Assembly: GCF_900100965.1 (NCBI RefSeq)
Contig: NZ_FMUJ01000001.1
Span: forward strand, 1 to 64,000
Direction of reading: 5' to 3'
Source of the DNA: Variovorax sp. EL159
Lineage (GTDB): Bacteria > Pseudomonadota > Gammaproteobacteria > Burkholderiales > Burkholderiaceae_C
Length of the DNA: 64,000 bases
Made by a program: the position numbers and the translations under genes. The notes beneath the pieces are model-generated. The model saw only the letters and a list, made by a program, of their open reading frames with translations, was not told the origin of the DNA and searched no databases. Positions within the stretch are counted from its first letter, which is position 1, and every line of letters begins with the position of its first letter. Shown piece by piece: positions 39,350 through 49,633 of the stretch.

Positions 39350-40507
39350 CTACGGCCGGTTTTCGTCGCCGGCTGTGTAGCGCGCCGAAGCCGCCAGCGC
39401 GATGGCGAAAACCACGACCACATAGAGCGCGGCGGTCAGCGAGGTCGCCCGCGCCAGCAGGCCGATCACCGCGGGGCCTGCCATGAATCCCAGGTAGGCC
39501 ACCGCGGACACCGACGCAATGCCGCGTGCCGGCTCGATGCCCGGCACCTTCGCCGAGGCGGAGAACAGGATCGGCACCACATTGGCAAAGCCAACCCCCA
39601 CACCTGCAAAGCCGACGAGGGCCAGCCAGGGCAGGTCGGTGAGCAACACCAGCGTCATGGCTGCCGCAGCAAGCAGGCCGCTGCCCAGCAGCAGTGCCGT
39701 CGGCTGGAAGCGGGCGCGCATCGCATCGCCCCCGAAACGCGCCGCCGCCATGGCCGCCGAGAAACTTGCATAAGCCAGTGCCGCTTGCTGCTGTGGTGCA
39801 CCGATCTCCTGCTGCATATAGAGAACGCTCCAGTCGTAGATCGCGCCCTCGGCGATCAGGCCCAGTGCGGCAAGCACGCCCAGCACTGCCAGCGTGCCGC
39901 GCGGCAGGCGAAAGCTGTGATCGGCGGCAGCCCCGTCGCCTGCGGAGGCGGGTTTCGGCAGCATGTATGCCGAAGCCGCGGCAACGACCAGCACCATGGC
40001 GCCGGCCACCAGCAGCAGGTGCGCCTGTGCGCCGAGCCCTGCGGCAAGCGCCGCGCTGCCACTGGCAGCGCCGGCCATGCCGCCAAGGCTGAACATGCCA
40101 TGCATGCCGCTCATCAACGGCGTGCCGCCGAGCTGTTCGAGCTGTGCCGCCTCGGTGTTGATCGACACGTCGAACACACTGGTGACCAGGCCGAAGGCCG
40201 CCAGCAACACCAGCAGCGCTGCATAGTTCGGCACAGCGATCAGGCCGGTCAGCAGCAGCGCATAGATGCAGCCGCAGATGCCGGCCATGCGGCGTGGGCC
40301 GTGGTGCCCGATCCAGCGCCCCGCGCTGGTCAGCCCGAACATCGCACCGGCGCCGGCTGCGAGCATGGCCAGCCCAAGCTCGGCTTCGTCGATGCCGTAG
40401 TGCGCCTTCACCGTGGGCACGTGCACGCCCCAGGTCGCGAAGATGAAGCCGGCGGAAAAGAATTGCGCGCGCGAGGCCCAGCGCGTGCCTGCGGTCACGG
40501 CCACCAT
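39350..40507 (-). CDS. MFS transporter (YbjJ-like)
   Basis: This 385-residue protein has about 12 membrane segments, starting SAGFIFATWGVHVPTVKAH. It also has the conserved TSVFDVSINTEAAQLEQ and SGMHGMFSLGGMAGA seen in YbjJ-type transporters. The classic motif A is degenerate (GRWIGHHGPRRMAGI). It lies between sppA (convergent, 7 bp) and the methyltransferase gene (same strand, 2 bp). The substrate is unknown. Confidence 0.88.
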   Translation of the reverse strand: MVAVTAGTRWASRAQFFSAGFIFATWGVHVPTVKAHYGIDEAELGLAMLAAGAGAMFGLTSAGRWIGHHGPRRMAGICGCIYALLLTGLIAVPNYAALLVLLAAFGLVTSVFDVSINTEAAQLEQLGGTPLMSGMHGMFSLGGMAGAASGSAALAAGLGAQAHLLLVAGAMVLVVAAASAYMLPKPASAGDGAAADHSFRLPRGTLAVLGVLAALGLIAEGAIYDWSVLYMQQEIGAPQQQAALAYASFSAAMAAARFGGDAMRARFQPTALLLGSGLLAAAAMTLVLLTDLPWLALVGFAGVGVGFANVVPILFSASAKVPGIEPARGIASVSAVAYLGFMAGPAVIGLLARATSLTAALYVVVVFAIALAASARYTAGDENRP

Positions 40508-40509
40508 CG

Positions 40510-41271
40510 TCAGCGACCGATCGCGAACACGGCGGGCAGGCGTTCGTCCGTGCCGGCTTGCGGCTTGGCGCGCCAGCTCTTCACGGTTTCACTGCGCACG
40601 TGGGCGGTGGCCAGCGTGAGGCCGCGTGCCACGGCGAGACGGGTGTTGTGCTGCAGCGTCTGCACGAGGGCCTGCTGCAGCGCCGCGTTGCGGTAGGGTG
40701 TTTCGATGAACAGCTGTGTCTGGCCGCTCTTGAGTGCGAGCGCCTCGAGCTCGCGAATGCGGGTCTGACGCTCGCCGGCATCCTGCGGCAGGTAGCCGAC
40801 GAAGGCGAAGTTCTGGCCGTTGAGGCCGCTGGCCGCCAGCGCCAGCAGCAGCGAGACCGGGCCAGTCAGTGGAACCACGGTGATGCCGAGGTCGTGCGCG
40901 GCGCGCGCCACCGAAGAGCCCGGGTCGGCCACTGCCGGCATGCCTGCTTCGCTGAGCAGGCCGATGTCGTGGCCTTCGAGTGCGGCGGCCAGCAAGGGGC
41001 GGGCATCGAACTGGCCTGCGTGATCGCCTTTCTTGTGCACTTCGCGCGGCAGTTCCTGGATGTTCTGCGCCTGCAGTGGCGCGGCCAGCGGAGCGACGGC
41101 ATCGATGCGTTTCAGATAGGCGCGCGCGGACTTGGCGTTCTCGCAGATCCAGTGCGTGATGCCCGCGGCGGCCTGCAGCGTGCCTAACGGCAGGGCGTCT
41201 TGCAGCGGGGCTTGGATGTCGCAGCCGAAATCGAGCGGCGCGGGGACGAGGTAGAGCTTGCCGTGCGTCAC
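40510..41271 (-). CDS. RsmI/YraL-like SAM-dependent methyltransferase (tetrapyrrole methylase fold)
   Basis: This 253-residue protein has the fold of RsmI, the 16S rRNA 2'-O-methyltransferase, with GLLSEAGMPAVADPGSSVAR and PLTGPVSLLLALAASGL. It differs from RsmI in lacking the usual N-terminal glycine-rich GTLYVVATPIGN. Instead it begins GKLYLVPAPLDFG. It is therefore the paralogue found beside maf in betaproteobacteria; its target is unproven. Its ATG overlaps the maf stop (ATGA). Confidence 0.88.
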   Translation of the reverse strand: MTHGKLYLVPAPLDFGCDIQAPLQDALPLGTLQAAAGITHWICENAKSARAYLKRIDAVAPLAAPLQAQNIQELPREVHKKGDHAGQFDARPLLAAALEGHDIGLLSEAGMPAVADPGSSVARAAHDLGITVVPLTGPVSLLLALAASGLNGQNFAFVGYLPQDAGERQTRIRELEALALKSGQTQLFIETPYRNAALQQALVQTLQHNTRLAVARGLTLATAHVRSETVKSWRAKPQAGTDERLPAVFAIGR

Positions 41272-41849
41272 AGGAGTTCGACCCCCGCGGCGCGCAGCAT
41301 CAGGCAGGTGCGGATCAGCGGCAGGCCGACCAATGCGGTCGGGTCGTCGCTGTCGATGGCGTTCAGCAGCGCGATGCCCAGGCCTTCGCTCTTGGCGCTG
41401 CCTGCACAGTCGTAGGGTTGTTCGGCCAGAAGGTACTGCTCGATGGCTGCATCGCTGAGGTCGCGGAACACCACGCGAACTGGCGCGATGTCGCGCTGGG
41501 CGAAGCCCGTCGCGTGGCAGACGACGGCCACGGCGGTCTGGAATATCAGCGTCTGGCCGCGCATGCGGCGCAATTGAGCGGTCGCGCGGGTGTGGTCGCC
41601 GGGCTTGCCGAGGGCTTCACCGGCCAGGTCGGCCACCTGGTCGGAGCCGATGACCACCGCTTCGGGGAAGCGGGCGGCCACGGCATTGGCTTTTTCGAGC
41701 GCCAGACGGATGGCCAGGTCGCGCGGCGCTTCACCGGCCAGGGGTGTTTCGTCGACTTCGGGCGACTGCACGTCGAAGGGCAGTCGCAGGCGGTTCATCA
41801 GCTCGCGGCGGTAGCGCGAGGTCGAGGCGAGGATCACAGTGCGTTGCAT
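41268..41849 (-). CDS. Maf-family nucleotide pyrophosphatase (YceF-like)
   Basis: This 193-residue enzyme hydrolyses modified or non-canonical nucleoside triphosphates. The Maf signature ASTSRYRRELMNRL lies at the N-terminus, and VDETPLAGEAP and VIGSDQVADL follow. YceF-type members prefer m7GTP, which fits the neighbouring yceD and rpmF, the same order as in E. coli. The ATG at 41849 is chosen by homology; the frame extends to 42020 over the promoter region. It is divergent from yceD across 82 bp. Confidence 0.92.
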   Translation of the reverse strand: MQRTVILASTSRYRRELMNRLRLPFDVQSPEVDETPLAGEAPRDLAIRLALEKANAVAARFPEAVVIGSDQVADLAGEALGKPGDHTRATAQLRRMRGQTLIFQTAVAVVCHATGFAQRDIAPVRVVFRDLSDAAIEQYLLAEQPYDCAGSAKSEGLGIALLNAIDSDDPTALVGLPLIRTCLMLRAAGVELL

Positions 41850-41931
41850 GGGGACGATTGTGCGTGAGCAGTCCAAAACCCTCTCGCATGCCCGGTGTGG
41901 GGAAGCCGGCCGGCGCGATAGACTGGTGTGG

Positions 41932-42489
41932 ATGAACAGAGAATTTGCCCCCGAACGGCTCAACGTGCCCGCTTTTGCAGCGGCCACCGCATCCATCCAG
42001 GCTGCGGACCCGGTTTCCAATTACCCGCGCCTGGTCGCCGAGCTGGCGGCGCCGGCGCCCGATGCCGTGGTCCATTGGGAGGCTACCGCCGAAGAGCGCC
42101 CCGGTGCGGACGGCAAGCCGACAGCCTGGCTGCATCTGGACGCCGAAGCGGCGGTGCCGCTGGTTTGCCAACGCTGCCTGTCGCCCGTCGACACCTTGCT
42201 GTCGGTCGACCGCTGGTTCCGTTTCGTGGCGGACGAGGCTACGGCCGAAGCCGAAGACGAGGAATCCGAAGAAGACCTGCTGGTCATCAGCCGGGATTTC
42301 GACCTCCATGCCTTGATCGAGGACGAGCTTCTGATGGAAATTCCGGTCACACCCGTCCACGATGTGTGCCCGACCCCTATCCAGCTTTCGTCCAGCGACG
42401 ACGACTTCCAGGCGGCCGAAGAGGCCAAGCCGAACCCCTTTGCGGTGCTCGGAGCGTTGCGTTCGCGCAAGCCGGAAGAGGGCAAGTAG
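41932..42489 (+). CDS. yceD: DUF177 / YceD family protein
   Basis: This 185-residue acidic protein has the DUF177 cysteine pair VCQRCLSPV and a second Cys motif HDVCPTPI. YceD homologues are linked to 23S rRNA accumulation and are co-transcribed with rpmF. The ATG at 41932 starts the conserved region; an in-frame ATG at 41839 would extend into the maf promoter. The stop is followed by a separate -10-like box and leader before rpmF. Confidence 0.9.
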   Translation: MNREFAPERLNVPAFAAATASIQAADPVSNYPRLVAELAAPAPDAVVHWEATAEERPGADGKPTAWLHLDAEAAVPLVCQRCLSPVDTLLSVDRWFRFVADEATAEAEDEESEEDLLVISRDFDLHALIEDELLMEIPVTPVHDVCPTPIQLSSSDDDFQAAEEAKPNPFAVLGALRSRKPEEGK

Positions 42490-42509
42490 CCCTTTGCCGC
42501 AGGCTGGGC

Positions 42510-42515
42510 TATAAT
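42510..42515 (+). promoter_or_regulatory. TATAAT -10 box upstream of rpmF
   Basis: A perfect TATAAT is embedded in GGGCTATAATCATGG just after yceD. No clear -35 box is at the right distance. It would give a leader of about 130 nt before rpmF. Confidence 0.5.
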
Positions 42516-42553
42516 CATGGGCTTCGCGCGCGCCGCCGTGAGCAGCAATACAG

Positions 42554-42596
42554 AAAAAGGCATTCCATACATGCCGCCAGCCTTTTTGGTTTTTTT
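42554..42596 (+). terminator. Terminator-like hairpin with alternative fold in the rpmF leader
   Basis: AAAAAGGC (42554-42561) can pair with GCCTTTTT (42580-42587), followed by GG and seven T (42590-42596). The inner GGCAT (42559-42563) can instead pair with ATGCC (42571-42575). The two pairings share bases and exclude each other at GGC. The placement between the -10 box and rpmF suits an attenuator controlling ribosomal protein L32 and downstream plsX. This is inference from sequence. Confidence 0.5.
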
Positions 42597-42653
42597 GTAT
42601 TGCCACCGCTTGAGCCCGCATCCAATCACTCACCTAACAGTCCAGGAGCCATC

Positions 42654-42836
42654 ATGGCCGTCCAGCAAAACAAGAAGTCGCCTTCCAAGCGCGGCATGCA
42701 CCGTTCCCACAATGCGCTGGTCGTGCCCGGCATCGCCGTGGAGCCGACCACCGGTGAAACGCACCTGCGTCACCACATCAGCCCCAACGGTTTCTACCGT
42801 GGCCGCCAGGTGCTCAAGAACAAGTCTGAAGCCTGA
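42654..42836 (+). CDS. rpmF: 50S ribosomal protein L32
   Basis: This 60-residue basic protein of the large subunit starts [20 protein letters not shown] and ends NKSEA. It is the cysteine-free (non-zinc) form: the positions of the Cys-x-x-Cys pairs are replaced, with His-His in HLRHHI. The ribosome binding site AGGAG precedes the ATG. It is followed at once by a strong terminator hairpin and plsX. Confidence 0.97.
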   Translation: MAVQQNKKSPSKRGMHRSHNALVVPGIAVEPTTGETHLRHHISPNGFYRGRQVLKNKSEA

Positions 42837-42855
42837 TCTCGCATCCCAAGGCCGA

Positions 42856-42896
42856 GGCCCGAAGCTACTTCTTTCGTAGCGTCGGGCCTTTGTTTT
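42856..42896 (+). terminator. Strong intrinsic terminator hairpin between rpmF and plsX
   Basis: GGCCCGA-A-GCTAC, a 7-nt loop, then GTAGC-G-TCGGGCC form a 12-bp stem with one mismatch, followed by TTTGTTTT. The T-run ends one base before the plsX ATG, so the hairpin occupies the place of the plsX ribosome binding site. Confidence 0.85.
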
Positions 42897-42897
42897 G

Positions 42898-43995
42898 ATG
42901 GCTACGTCTTCTTCTTTCGAATCCGCTGTTGCGCCTTCTGCAATCACGCTCGCCGTGGATTGCATGGGAGGTGACCATGGGCCGCGCGTCACGCTGGCGG
43001 CCTGCCGCGCGTTTCTCGAGCGGCACAGCGAGGCTTCGCTGTTGCTGGTCGGTGCGCCGGCTGCGCTGGCGGGCTTCGCCGCACATCCACGTGCCCGCAT
43101 CGTCGCTGCCAGCGAGGTGGTGGGCATGGACGACCCTGTCGAGATCGCATTGCGTAAGAAGAAGGATTCTTCGATGCGTGTCGCGATCCAGCAGGTGAAG
43201 GATGGCGCCGCACAGGCGGCCATCTCGGCCGGGAACACCGGCGCGCTGATGGCCATTGCGCGCTATCTGCTCAAGACGCTCGACGGCATCGATCGTCCGG
43301 CCATTGCGCCGCAACTGCCTAACGCCAAGGGCGGGGCGACAACCGTGCTGGACCTTGGCGCGAACGTCGATTGCGATGCCGAAGATCTGCTTCAGTTTGC
43401 CGTGCTCGGCTCTGCCCTCGTTTCAGCCTTGACCGGCAACGAGGCGCCATCGGTGGGCCTGCTCAATATTGGCGAAGAGGCCATCAAGGGCAGCGAAACG
43501 ATCAAAAAAGCAAGTCAATTGCTGCGTACGGCCGCCAACTCCAAAGATTTGAATTTCTACGGTAACGTTGAAGGCAACGACATCTTCAAGGGCACGACCG
43601 ACATCATCGTTTGCGACGGTTTTGTTGGAAACGTGGCACTGAAGGCCAGCGAAGGCGTGGCTTCGATGATTCAGGAATTCATTCGGGCTGAGTTCTCTCG
43701 AAACATCTTTACCAAACTGGCGGCAATTGTTGCTTACCCGGTCTTAAAAGCTTTAAAAGGCCGGGTGGATCACCGCCGCTACAACGGCGCGGCACTTCTG
43801 GGGCTGCGTGGCCTGGTTTTCAAAAGCCATGGTTCGGCTGACGAAGTGGCTTTCGGCCATGCGCTGGATCGCGCTTATGATGCCGCTCGCAACAACCTGC
43901 TCGATCGCGTGCGGGCCCGCATCGCCCACGCCGCGCCATTGCTCGCGCGGCAGGAACCGGCGGCGCCGGTCGACGCGACGGCCCTTCACGTTTGA
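42898..43995 (+). CDS. plsX: Phosphate acyltransferase PlsX
   Basis: This enzyme makes acyl-phosphate from acyl-ACP for phospholipid synthesis. The 365-residue protein has [16 protein letters not shown] at the N-terminus, [13 protein letters not shown] and [12 protein letters not shown]. Only ATG 42898 or the TTG at 42895 give the full conserved start; no later start precedes ITLAVD. No Shine-Dalgarno sequence is visible because a terminator stem lies there. Its stop overlaps fabH (TGATG). Confidence 0.95.
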   Translation: MATSSSFESAVAPSAITLAVDCMGGDHGPRVTLAACRAFLERHSEASLLLVGAPAALAGFAAHPRARIVAASEVVGMDDPVEIALRKKKDSSMRVAIQQVKDGAAQAAISAGNTGALMAIARYLLKTLDGIDRPAIAPQLPNAKGGATTVLDLGANVDCDAEDLLQFAVLGSALVSALTGNEAPSVGLLNIGEEAIKGSETIKKASQLLRTAANSKDLNFYGNVEGNDIFKGTTDIIVCDGFVGNVALKASEGVASMIQEFIRAEFSRNIFTKLAAIVAYPVLKALKGRVDHRRYNGAALLGLRGLVFKSHGSADEVAFGHALDRAYDAARNNLLDRVRARIAHAAPLLARQEPAAPVDATALHV

Positions 43996-44972
43996 TGACC
44001 CCTTACTCACGCATTACCGGCACCGGCAGCTACCTGCCCCCACGCCGCGTGACCAATGACGACCTCGCCAAGGATCTGGCGGCACGCGGCATCGAGACTT
44101 CCGACCAATGGATCGTCGAGCGCACCGGCATCCATGCACGCCACTTCGCCGCACCAGACGTCACCAGCAGCGATCTGGGTTTCGAAGCCGCCAGGCATGC
44201 CCTGGAGGCTGCCGGTCGCAAGGCCAGCGACGTCGACCTGATCATCGTCGCGACTTCGACGCCCGACATGGTGTTTCCGTCGTCGGCCGCCATCCTCCAG
44301 CACAAGCTCGGCATTGCCGGCTGCCCGGCGTTCGACGTCCAGGCGGTCTGCAGCGGGTTTGTCTACGCGCTGACCGTTGCCGACGCGATGATCCGCACCG
44401 GCACGGCGCGCTGCGCACTGGTGATCGGTGCCGAGGTGTTCTCCCGCATCCTCGACTTCAATGACCGCACCACTTGCGTGTTGTTTGGCGATGGCGCCGG
44501 CGCCGTGGTGCTCGAGGCCAGCGAAGAACCAGGCATCCTGGCCAGCGATCTGCATGCCGACGGCAAGCACGTCGGCATTCTTTGCGTGCCGGGCCATGTC
44601 TCGGGTGGCAACGTGCTGGGCACGCCGCTCCTGCACATGGACGGCCAGGCCGTGTTCAAGCTTGCGGTTCGCGTGCTCGAAGAAGCGGCGCGCGCCACGT
44701 TGACCAAGGCGGGCAAGACCGAGGCCGATATCGACTGGCTGATTACGCACCAGGACAACATCCGCATCATGGAAGGCACGGCGAAAAAGCTGAAGCTTCC
44801 GCGCGAGAAGCTGATCGTCACGGTCAACGAGCACGGCAACACGTCGGCTGCCTCGATTCCGCTGGCGCTCGACGAGGCTGTGCGCTCCGGCAAGGTGAAA
44901 AAGGGCGAGACCCTCATGCTCGAAGGCGTGGGCGGTGGCTTCACCTGGGGTGCGGTGCTATTGAATCTGTAG
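43995..44972 (+). CDS. fabH: Beta-ketoacyl-ACP synthase III
   Basis: This enzyme starts fatty-acid synthesis by condensing acetyl-CoA with malonyl-ACP. The 325-residue protein has the catalytic Cys119 in VQAVCSGF, His252 in ITHQDN and Asn in [10 protein letters not shown]. The usual HQAN motif is HQDN here; the catalytic His is unaffected. The ATG overlaps the plsX stop by one base. It is followed by fabD after 51 bp. Confidence 0.97.
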   Translation: MTPYSRITGTGSYLPPRRVTNDDLAKDLAARGIETSDQWIVERTGIHARHFAAPDVTSSDLGFEAARHALEAAGRKASDVDLIIVATSTPDMVFPSSAAILQHKLGIAGCPAFDVQAVCSGFVYALTVADAMIRTGTARCALVIGAEVFSRILDFNDRTTCVLFGDGAGAVVLEASEEPGILASDLHADGKHVGILCVPGHVSGGNVLGTPLLHMDGQAVFKLAVRVLEEAARATLTKAGKTEADIDWLITHQDNIRIMEGTAKKLKLPREKLIVTVNEHGNTSAASIPLALDEAVRSGKVKKGETLMLEGVGGGFTWGAVLLNL

Positions 44973-45023
44973 CATGCTGCGGTACCTCGATGAGGGCCGC
45001 CATGCGATATGACGTGTAAAACA

Positions 45024-45977
45024 ATGAAATCCTTTGCTTTTGTCTTCCCGGGTCAGGGTTCGCAGGCTGTCGGCATGCTCGACGCCTGGGGCGATCACCC
45101 GGCCGTGGTCGAAACCCTGCGCGAAGCCTCTGATGCGCTGGGCGAAGACGTCGGCGCGCTGATCAAGAGTGGTCCCAAGGAAGACTTGGCGCTTACCACC
45201 AACACCCAGCCCGTGATGCTGGTCGCAGGCGTTGCCGCATGGCGTGCCTGGCTGGCCGAAGGCGGCGCAACGCCTTCGGTGGTGGCGGGGCATTCGCTGG
45301 GTGAGTACTCGGCGCTGGTGGCCTCCGGCGTTTTGACGTTGGCTCAAGCGGCGCCGCTCGTGCGTTTTCGCGCGCAAGCCATGCAGCAGGCAGTGCCGGT
45401 GGGCGTGGGCGCGATGGCGGCTGTTCTCGGCATGGAGTCCGGCAAGGTCGTGGCGGGCTGTGCGGAGGCAACGGCTACGTTCGGCCCAGGCAGTGCCGAG
45501 ATCGTCGAGGCCGTGAATTTCAATGACCCGATGCAGACGGTGATTGCCGGCAGCAAGGCTGCGGTCGACAAGGCTTGCGAGCTGCTGAAGGCCAACGGCG
45601 CCAAGCGTGCACTGTTGCTGCCCGTGTCGGCGCCGTTCCATTCGAGCCTGATGAAGCCGGCCGCCGAGGCGCTGCGCGAAAAGCTGGCCAGCCTGACGCT
45701 GGCGGCACCGCAGATCCCGGTGTTGAACAACATCGACGTGGCGATCGAAACCGATGCGGACCGCATCCGCGACGCGCTGGTGCGTCAGGCCGCGGGCCCG
45801 GTCCGTTGGGTCGAAAGCATCCAGGCCTTGAAACTGCGCGGCGTAGCCGCCATCATCGAGTGCGGCCCTGGCAAGGTGCTGGCTGGCATGGTGAAGCGCA
45901 TCGCCCCCGATCTCGAAGCCGCGTCGGTGTACGACCCGGTCACGCTCGCGGAAACCCGACAATCGCTCGCCGGCTGA
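45024..45977 (+). CDS. fabD: Malonyl-CoA:ACP transacylase
   Basis: This enzyme loads malonate onto ACP. The 317-residue protein starts FAFVFPGQGSQAVGM. The nucleophilic serine elbow is GHSLGEYSAL, the catalytic Arg is in RFRAQAM and the His is in VSAPFHSSLM. The ATG at 45024 is chosen (an upstream in-frame ATG at 45009 adds five residues). It is followed by fabG 30 bp on. Confidence 0.97.
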   Translation: MKSFAFVFPGQGSQAVGMLDAWGDHPAVVETLREASDALGEDVGALIKSGPKEDLALTTNTQPVMLVAGVAAWRAWLAEGGATPSVVAGHSLGEYSALVASGVLTLAQAAPLVRFRAQAMQQAVPVGVGAMAAVLGMESGKVVAGCAEATATFGPGSAEIVEAVNFNDPMQTVIAGSKAAVDKACELLKANGAKRALLLPVSAPFHSSLMKPAAEALREKLASLTLAAPQIPVLNNIDVAIETDADRIRDALVRQAAGPVRWVESIQALKLRGVAAIIECGPGKVLAGMVKRIAPDLEAASVYDPVTLAETRQSLAG

Positions 45978-46007
45978 CCGGCGCAAGGCCCCGATACTTT
46001 TTCTCTT

Positions 46008-47091
<1,084 letters not shown>

Positions 47092-47190
47092 TCGGCCAGC
47101 TGACAACATTGCGTCTGCGGCCGGCGGTTTTTCTTTGAACCGCATGCGCCGACAGGCCGTTGTACAGCGCTTCCAGAAAGGTTTGCCGGC

Positions 47191-48435
47191 ATGACCAAAC
47201 GCCGCGTCGTCGTGACCGGACTCGGTTGCATCGCTCCTGTCGGAAACACCGCAACCGAATCCTGGGCCAACCTGTTGGCCGGGAAGTCGGGCATTGCGAA
47301 CATCACCGCGTTCGATGCAAGCGCCTTCGCCTGCAAGTTCGCCGGTGAGGTCAAGGGTTTCGACATCACCCAATACATCTCGGAGAAGGAAGCGCGTCAC
47401 ATGGACCGCTTCATTCATCTGGGACTCGCCGCCGCCATCCAGGCGGTGCAGGACAGCGGACTGCCGACCGGCGACGCGCTGTCCTATGAAGAGGCCGTGC
47501 GCATCGGCTGCAACATCGGCTCCGGCATCGGCGGCCTGCCGATGATCGAAGAGACGCACGGCGAATACGCGAGCCGCGGCCCGCGCCGCATTTCGCCATT
47601 CTTCGTGCCGGCATCGATCATCAACATGATCTCGGGCCACGTGTCGATCAAGTACGGCTTCAAGGGCCCGAACATCGCTGTTGTCACCGCCTGCACCACC
47701 GGCTTGCATGCCATCGGAACGTCGGCTCGCATGATCGAGTACGGCGATGCCGACGTGATGATCGCGGGCGGTGCCGAGTCGACCATTTCGCCGCTCGGCA
47801 TTGGCGGCTTCACGGCGCCCCGCGCGCTGAGCACCCGCAATGACGACCCCACCACGGCTTCGCGCCCGTGGGACAAGGACCGCGACGGTTTCGTGCTGGG
47901 CGAGGGCGCCGGCGTGCTGGTGCTCGAAGAGTACGAACATGCCAAGGCGCGCGGCGCCAAGATCTACGCGGAAGTCTCGGGCTTCGGCCTGACCGGTGAC
48001 GCGTACCACATGACCGCGCCCGACGTCGACGGCCCACGCCGCTCGATGGCCATGGCACTGGCCAATGCCGGCGTCAATGCCGACGAAGTCCAGTACCTCA
48101 ATGCGCACGGCACCTCGACGCAGATCGGCGACGTCAACGAGACCAACGCGGTCAAGCTCGCCTTTGGCGATCACGCGAAGAAGCTCGTCGTCAATTCGAC
48201 CAAGTCCATGACCGGCCACTTGCTGGGCGGCGCGGGCGGCATCGAATCGGTGTTCACCGTGCTTGCGCTGCATCACCAGAAGAGTCCGCCGACGATCAAC
48301 ATCTTCAACCAGGATCCGGAGTGCGATCTCGACTATTGCGCCAACGAGGCGCGCGATCTGAAGATCGATGTCGCGGTCAAGAACAACTTCGGCTTCGGCG
48401 GCACCAACGGCACGCTGGTGTTCAAGCGCGCTTGA
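47191..48435 (+). CDS. fabF: Beta-ketoacyl-ACP synthase II
   Basis: This elongating condensing enzyme has 414 residues. The catalytic Cys is in [11 protein letters not shown], the two His residues are in [11 protein letters not shown] and [15 protein letters not shown], and the C-terminal gating loop [14 protein letters not shown] is present. The length is normal. A small hairpin (GCGGTT/AACCGC, 47124-47143) lies in the acpP-fabF gap but has no T-run. Confidence 0.97.
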   Translation: MTKRRVVVTGLGCIAPVGNTATESWANLLAGKSGIANITAFDASAFACKFAGEVKGFDITQYISEKEARHMDRFIHLGLAAAIQAVQDSGLPTGDALSYEEAVRIGCNIGSGIGGLPMIEETHGEYASRGPRRISPFFVPASIINMISGHVSIKYGFKGPNIAVVTACTTGLHAIGTSARMIEYGDADVMIAGGAESTISPLGIGGFTAPRALSTRNDDPTTASRPWDKDRDGFVLGEGAGVLVLEEYEHAKARGAKIYAEVSGFGLTGDAYHMTAPDVDGPRRSMAMALANAGVNADEVQYLNAHGTSTQIGDVNETNAVKLAFGDHAKKLVVNSTKSMTGHLLGGAGGIESVFTVLALHHQKSPPTINIFNQDPECDLDYCANEARDLKIDVAVKNNFGFGGTNGTLVFKRA

Positions 48436-48448
48436 GCATTGCTCTTTC

Positions 48449-48931
48449 ATGCACAGCGCACCGTCGGTGACCTATCCGGTGGGGCGCTCGCGTGGCGCGA
48501 CCCGGATTCTGATTGCCCTCTGGGCCCTGGGTGCCATCTGCGCCGGCGCATCCTGCTATCTGTTCGATAGCGTTGGATGGCGGCAGCTGCTGCTGGTTTT
48601 CAGTGTCGTGTTTTCGGGCGTCGCTGCCGGTTTCGGCTTGCGGCGCGACGGTGCGGCCGTCCTGCATTTCGACGGGCTCCGCTGGTCCCTGACGGGGGCC
48701 GACGCGAGCCGTTCCGTTCACGAGGCGCAAGCGACAGTCGCGCTCGATTTCCAGTCGCTGATGCTGGTCCGGCTCGCCGAGCCTGGCCGCGCCCGGCGCT
48801 GGCTCTGGATCGAGCAGAGGGCGATGCCGGAGCGCTGGCGCGATGTGCGTCGCGCGGTATATTCGCGCGCTCCATCCGCAGCGCCTGCTGCCGACCCCTG
48901 GCGCGCGACGGCTCCCGCCGACGTGACCTGA
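48449..48931 (+). CDS. Small membrane protein, hypothetical, between fabF and rpoE
   Basis: This 160-residue protein is not recognised as a named family. Two hydrophobic segments lie at about 22-40 and 46-63. They are followed by a soluble part with Trp/Arg-rich stretches (RARRWLWIEQRAMPERW) and an Ala/Pro-rich end. The layout resembles the toxin CptA/YgfX-like or DUF-type two-helix proteins, but that is only a guess. It lies 13 bp after fabF and 10 bp before rpoE, so it is probably co-transcribed. Confidence 0.8.
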   Translation: MHSAPSVTYPVGRSRGATRILIALWALGAICAGASCYLFDSVGWRQLLLVFSVVFSGVAAGFGLRRDGAAVLHFDGLRWSLTGADASRSVHEAQATVALDFQSLMLVRLAEPGRARRWLWIEQRAMPERWRDVRRAVYSRAPSAAPAADPWRATAPADVT

Positions 48932-48941
48932 ACCTCCCTCG

Positions 48942-49616
48942 ATGACAACTTCTCCGCCGCCTGTGCCACCGGACTCCGGCCTGACCGACGCGTCCGCCGA
49001 GGCACCGCGTCCGGGCGAGGTCGATTTCCAGCTGGTCCAGCGCACGGTGGCGGGCGACCAGAAGGCCTTCGAGCTGCTGGTCGTCAAGTACCAGCGCCGC
49101 ATCGAGCGCCTGATCGGCCGGATGGTGCGCGATGTCGACCTGATCGAGGACATCGCGCAGGAGACCTTCATCCGGGCCTACCGCGCGCTGCACCAGTTCC
49201 GTGGCGAGGCGCAGTTCTACACCTGGCTCTACCGGATCGCCGTCAACACCGCCAAGAAGGCGCTGGTGGACATGAAGCGCGATCCGACCGTCTCCGAAAG
49301 CGCCTTGCGGCCCTCTTCTGACGACGACGATGAAACTTACCGTCCTGGAAACGAACCAATCAGCGACGAAACCCCCGAATCAGTCATGGCGGCGAAGGAA
49401 ATCGCCAATGTGGTCGAGACGGCCATGGACGCACTTCCGGCCGAGTTGCGCCAGGCGGTCACGCTGCGCGAGATCGAGGGCATGAGTTACGAAGAGATTG
49501 CCGAGGTCATGGATTGCCCTATCGGCACGGTGCGTTCGCGTATTTTTCGGGCGCGAGAGGCCATTTCGGCCAAGGTCAAACCGCTGCTGGACAACCAGTC
49601 CGGCAAGCGTTGGTAA
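48942..49616 (+). CDS. rpoE: RNA polymerase sigma factor RpoE/AlgU (ECF sigma-24)
   Basis: This 224-residue envelope-stress sigma factor has region 2 (AFELLVVKYQRRIERLIGRM and QETFIRAYRALHQFRGEAQF) and region 4 (LREIEGMSYEEIAEVMDCPIGTVRSRIFRAR). The N-terminal 26 residues are Pro/Asp-rich and extra compared with E. coli RpoE. An acidic linker separates regions 2 and 4. rseA, rseB and mucD follow in order, giving the standard sigma-E circuit. Confidence 0.97.
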   Translation: MTTSPPPVPPDSGLTDASAEAPRPGEVDFQLVQRTVAGDQKAFELLVVKYQRRIERLIGRMVRDVDLIEDIAQETFIRAYRALHQFRGEAQFYTWLYRIAVNTAKKALVDMKRDPTVSESALRPSSDDDDETYRPGNEPISDETPESVMAAKEIANVVETAMDALPAELRQAVTLREIEGMSYEEIAEVMDCPIGTVRSRIFRAREAISAKVKPLLDNQSGKRW

Positions 49617-49633
49617 GCAAGCAGGTGAATGAA

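Noticed and set aside
47124..47143. GCGGTT/AACCGC hairpin between acpP and fabF as a terminator
   Set aside because: Short stem, no T-run after it, and it lies inside a conserved operon.
48555..48571. GCTATC-N5-GATAGC hairpin similar to the one at 35844
   Set aside because: It lies inside a coding frame with normal codon use; probably chance.
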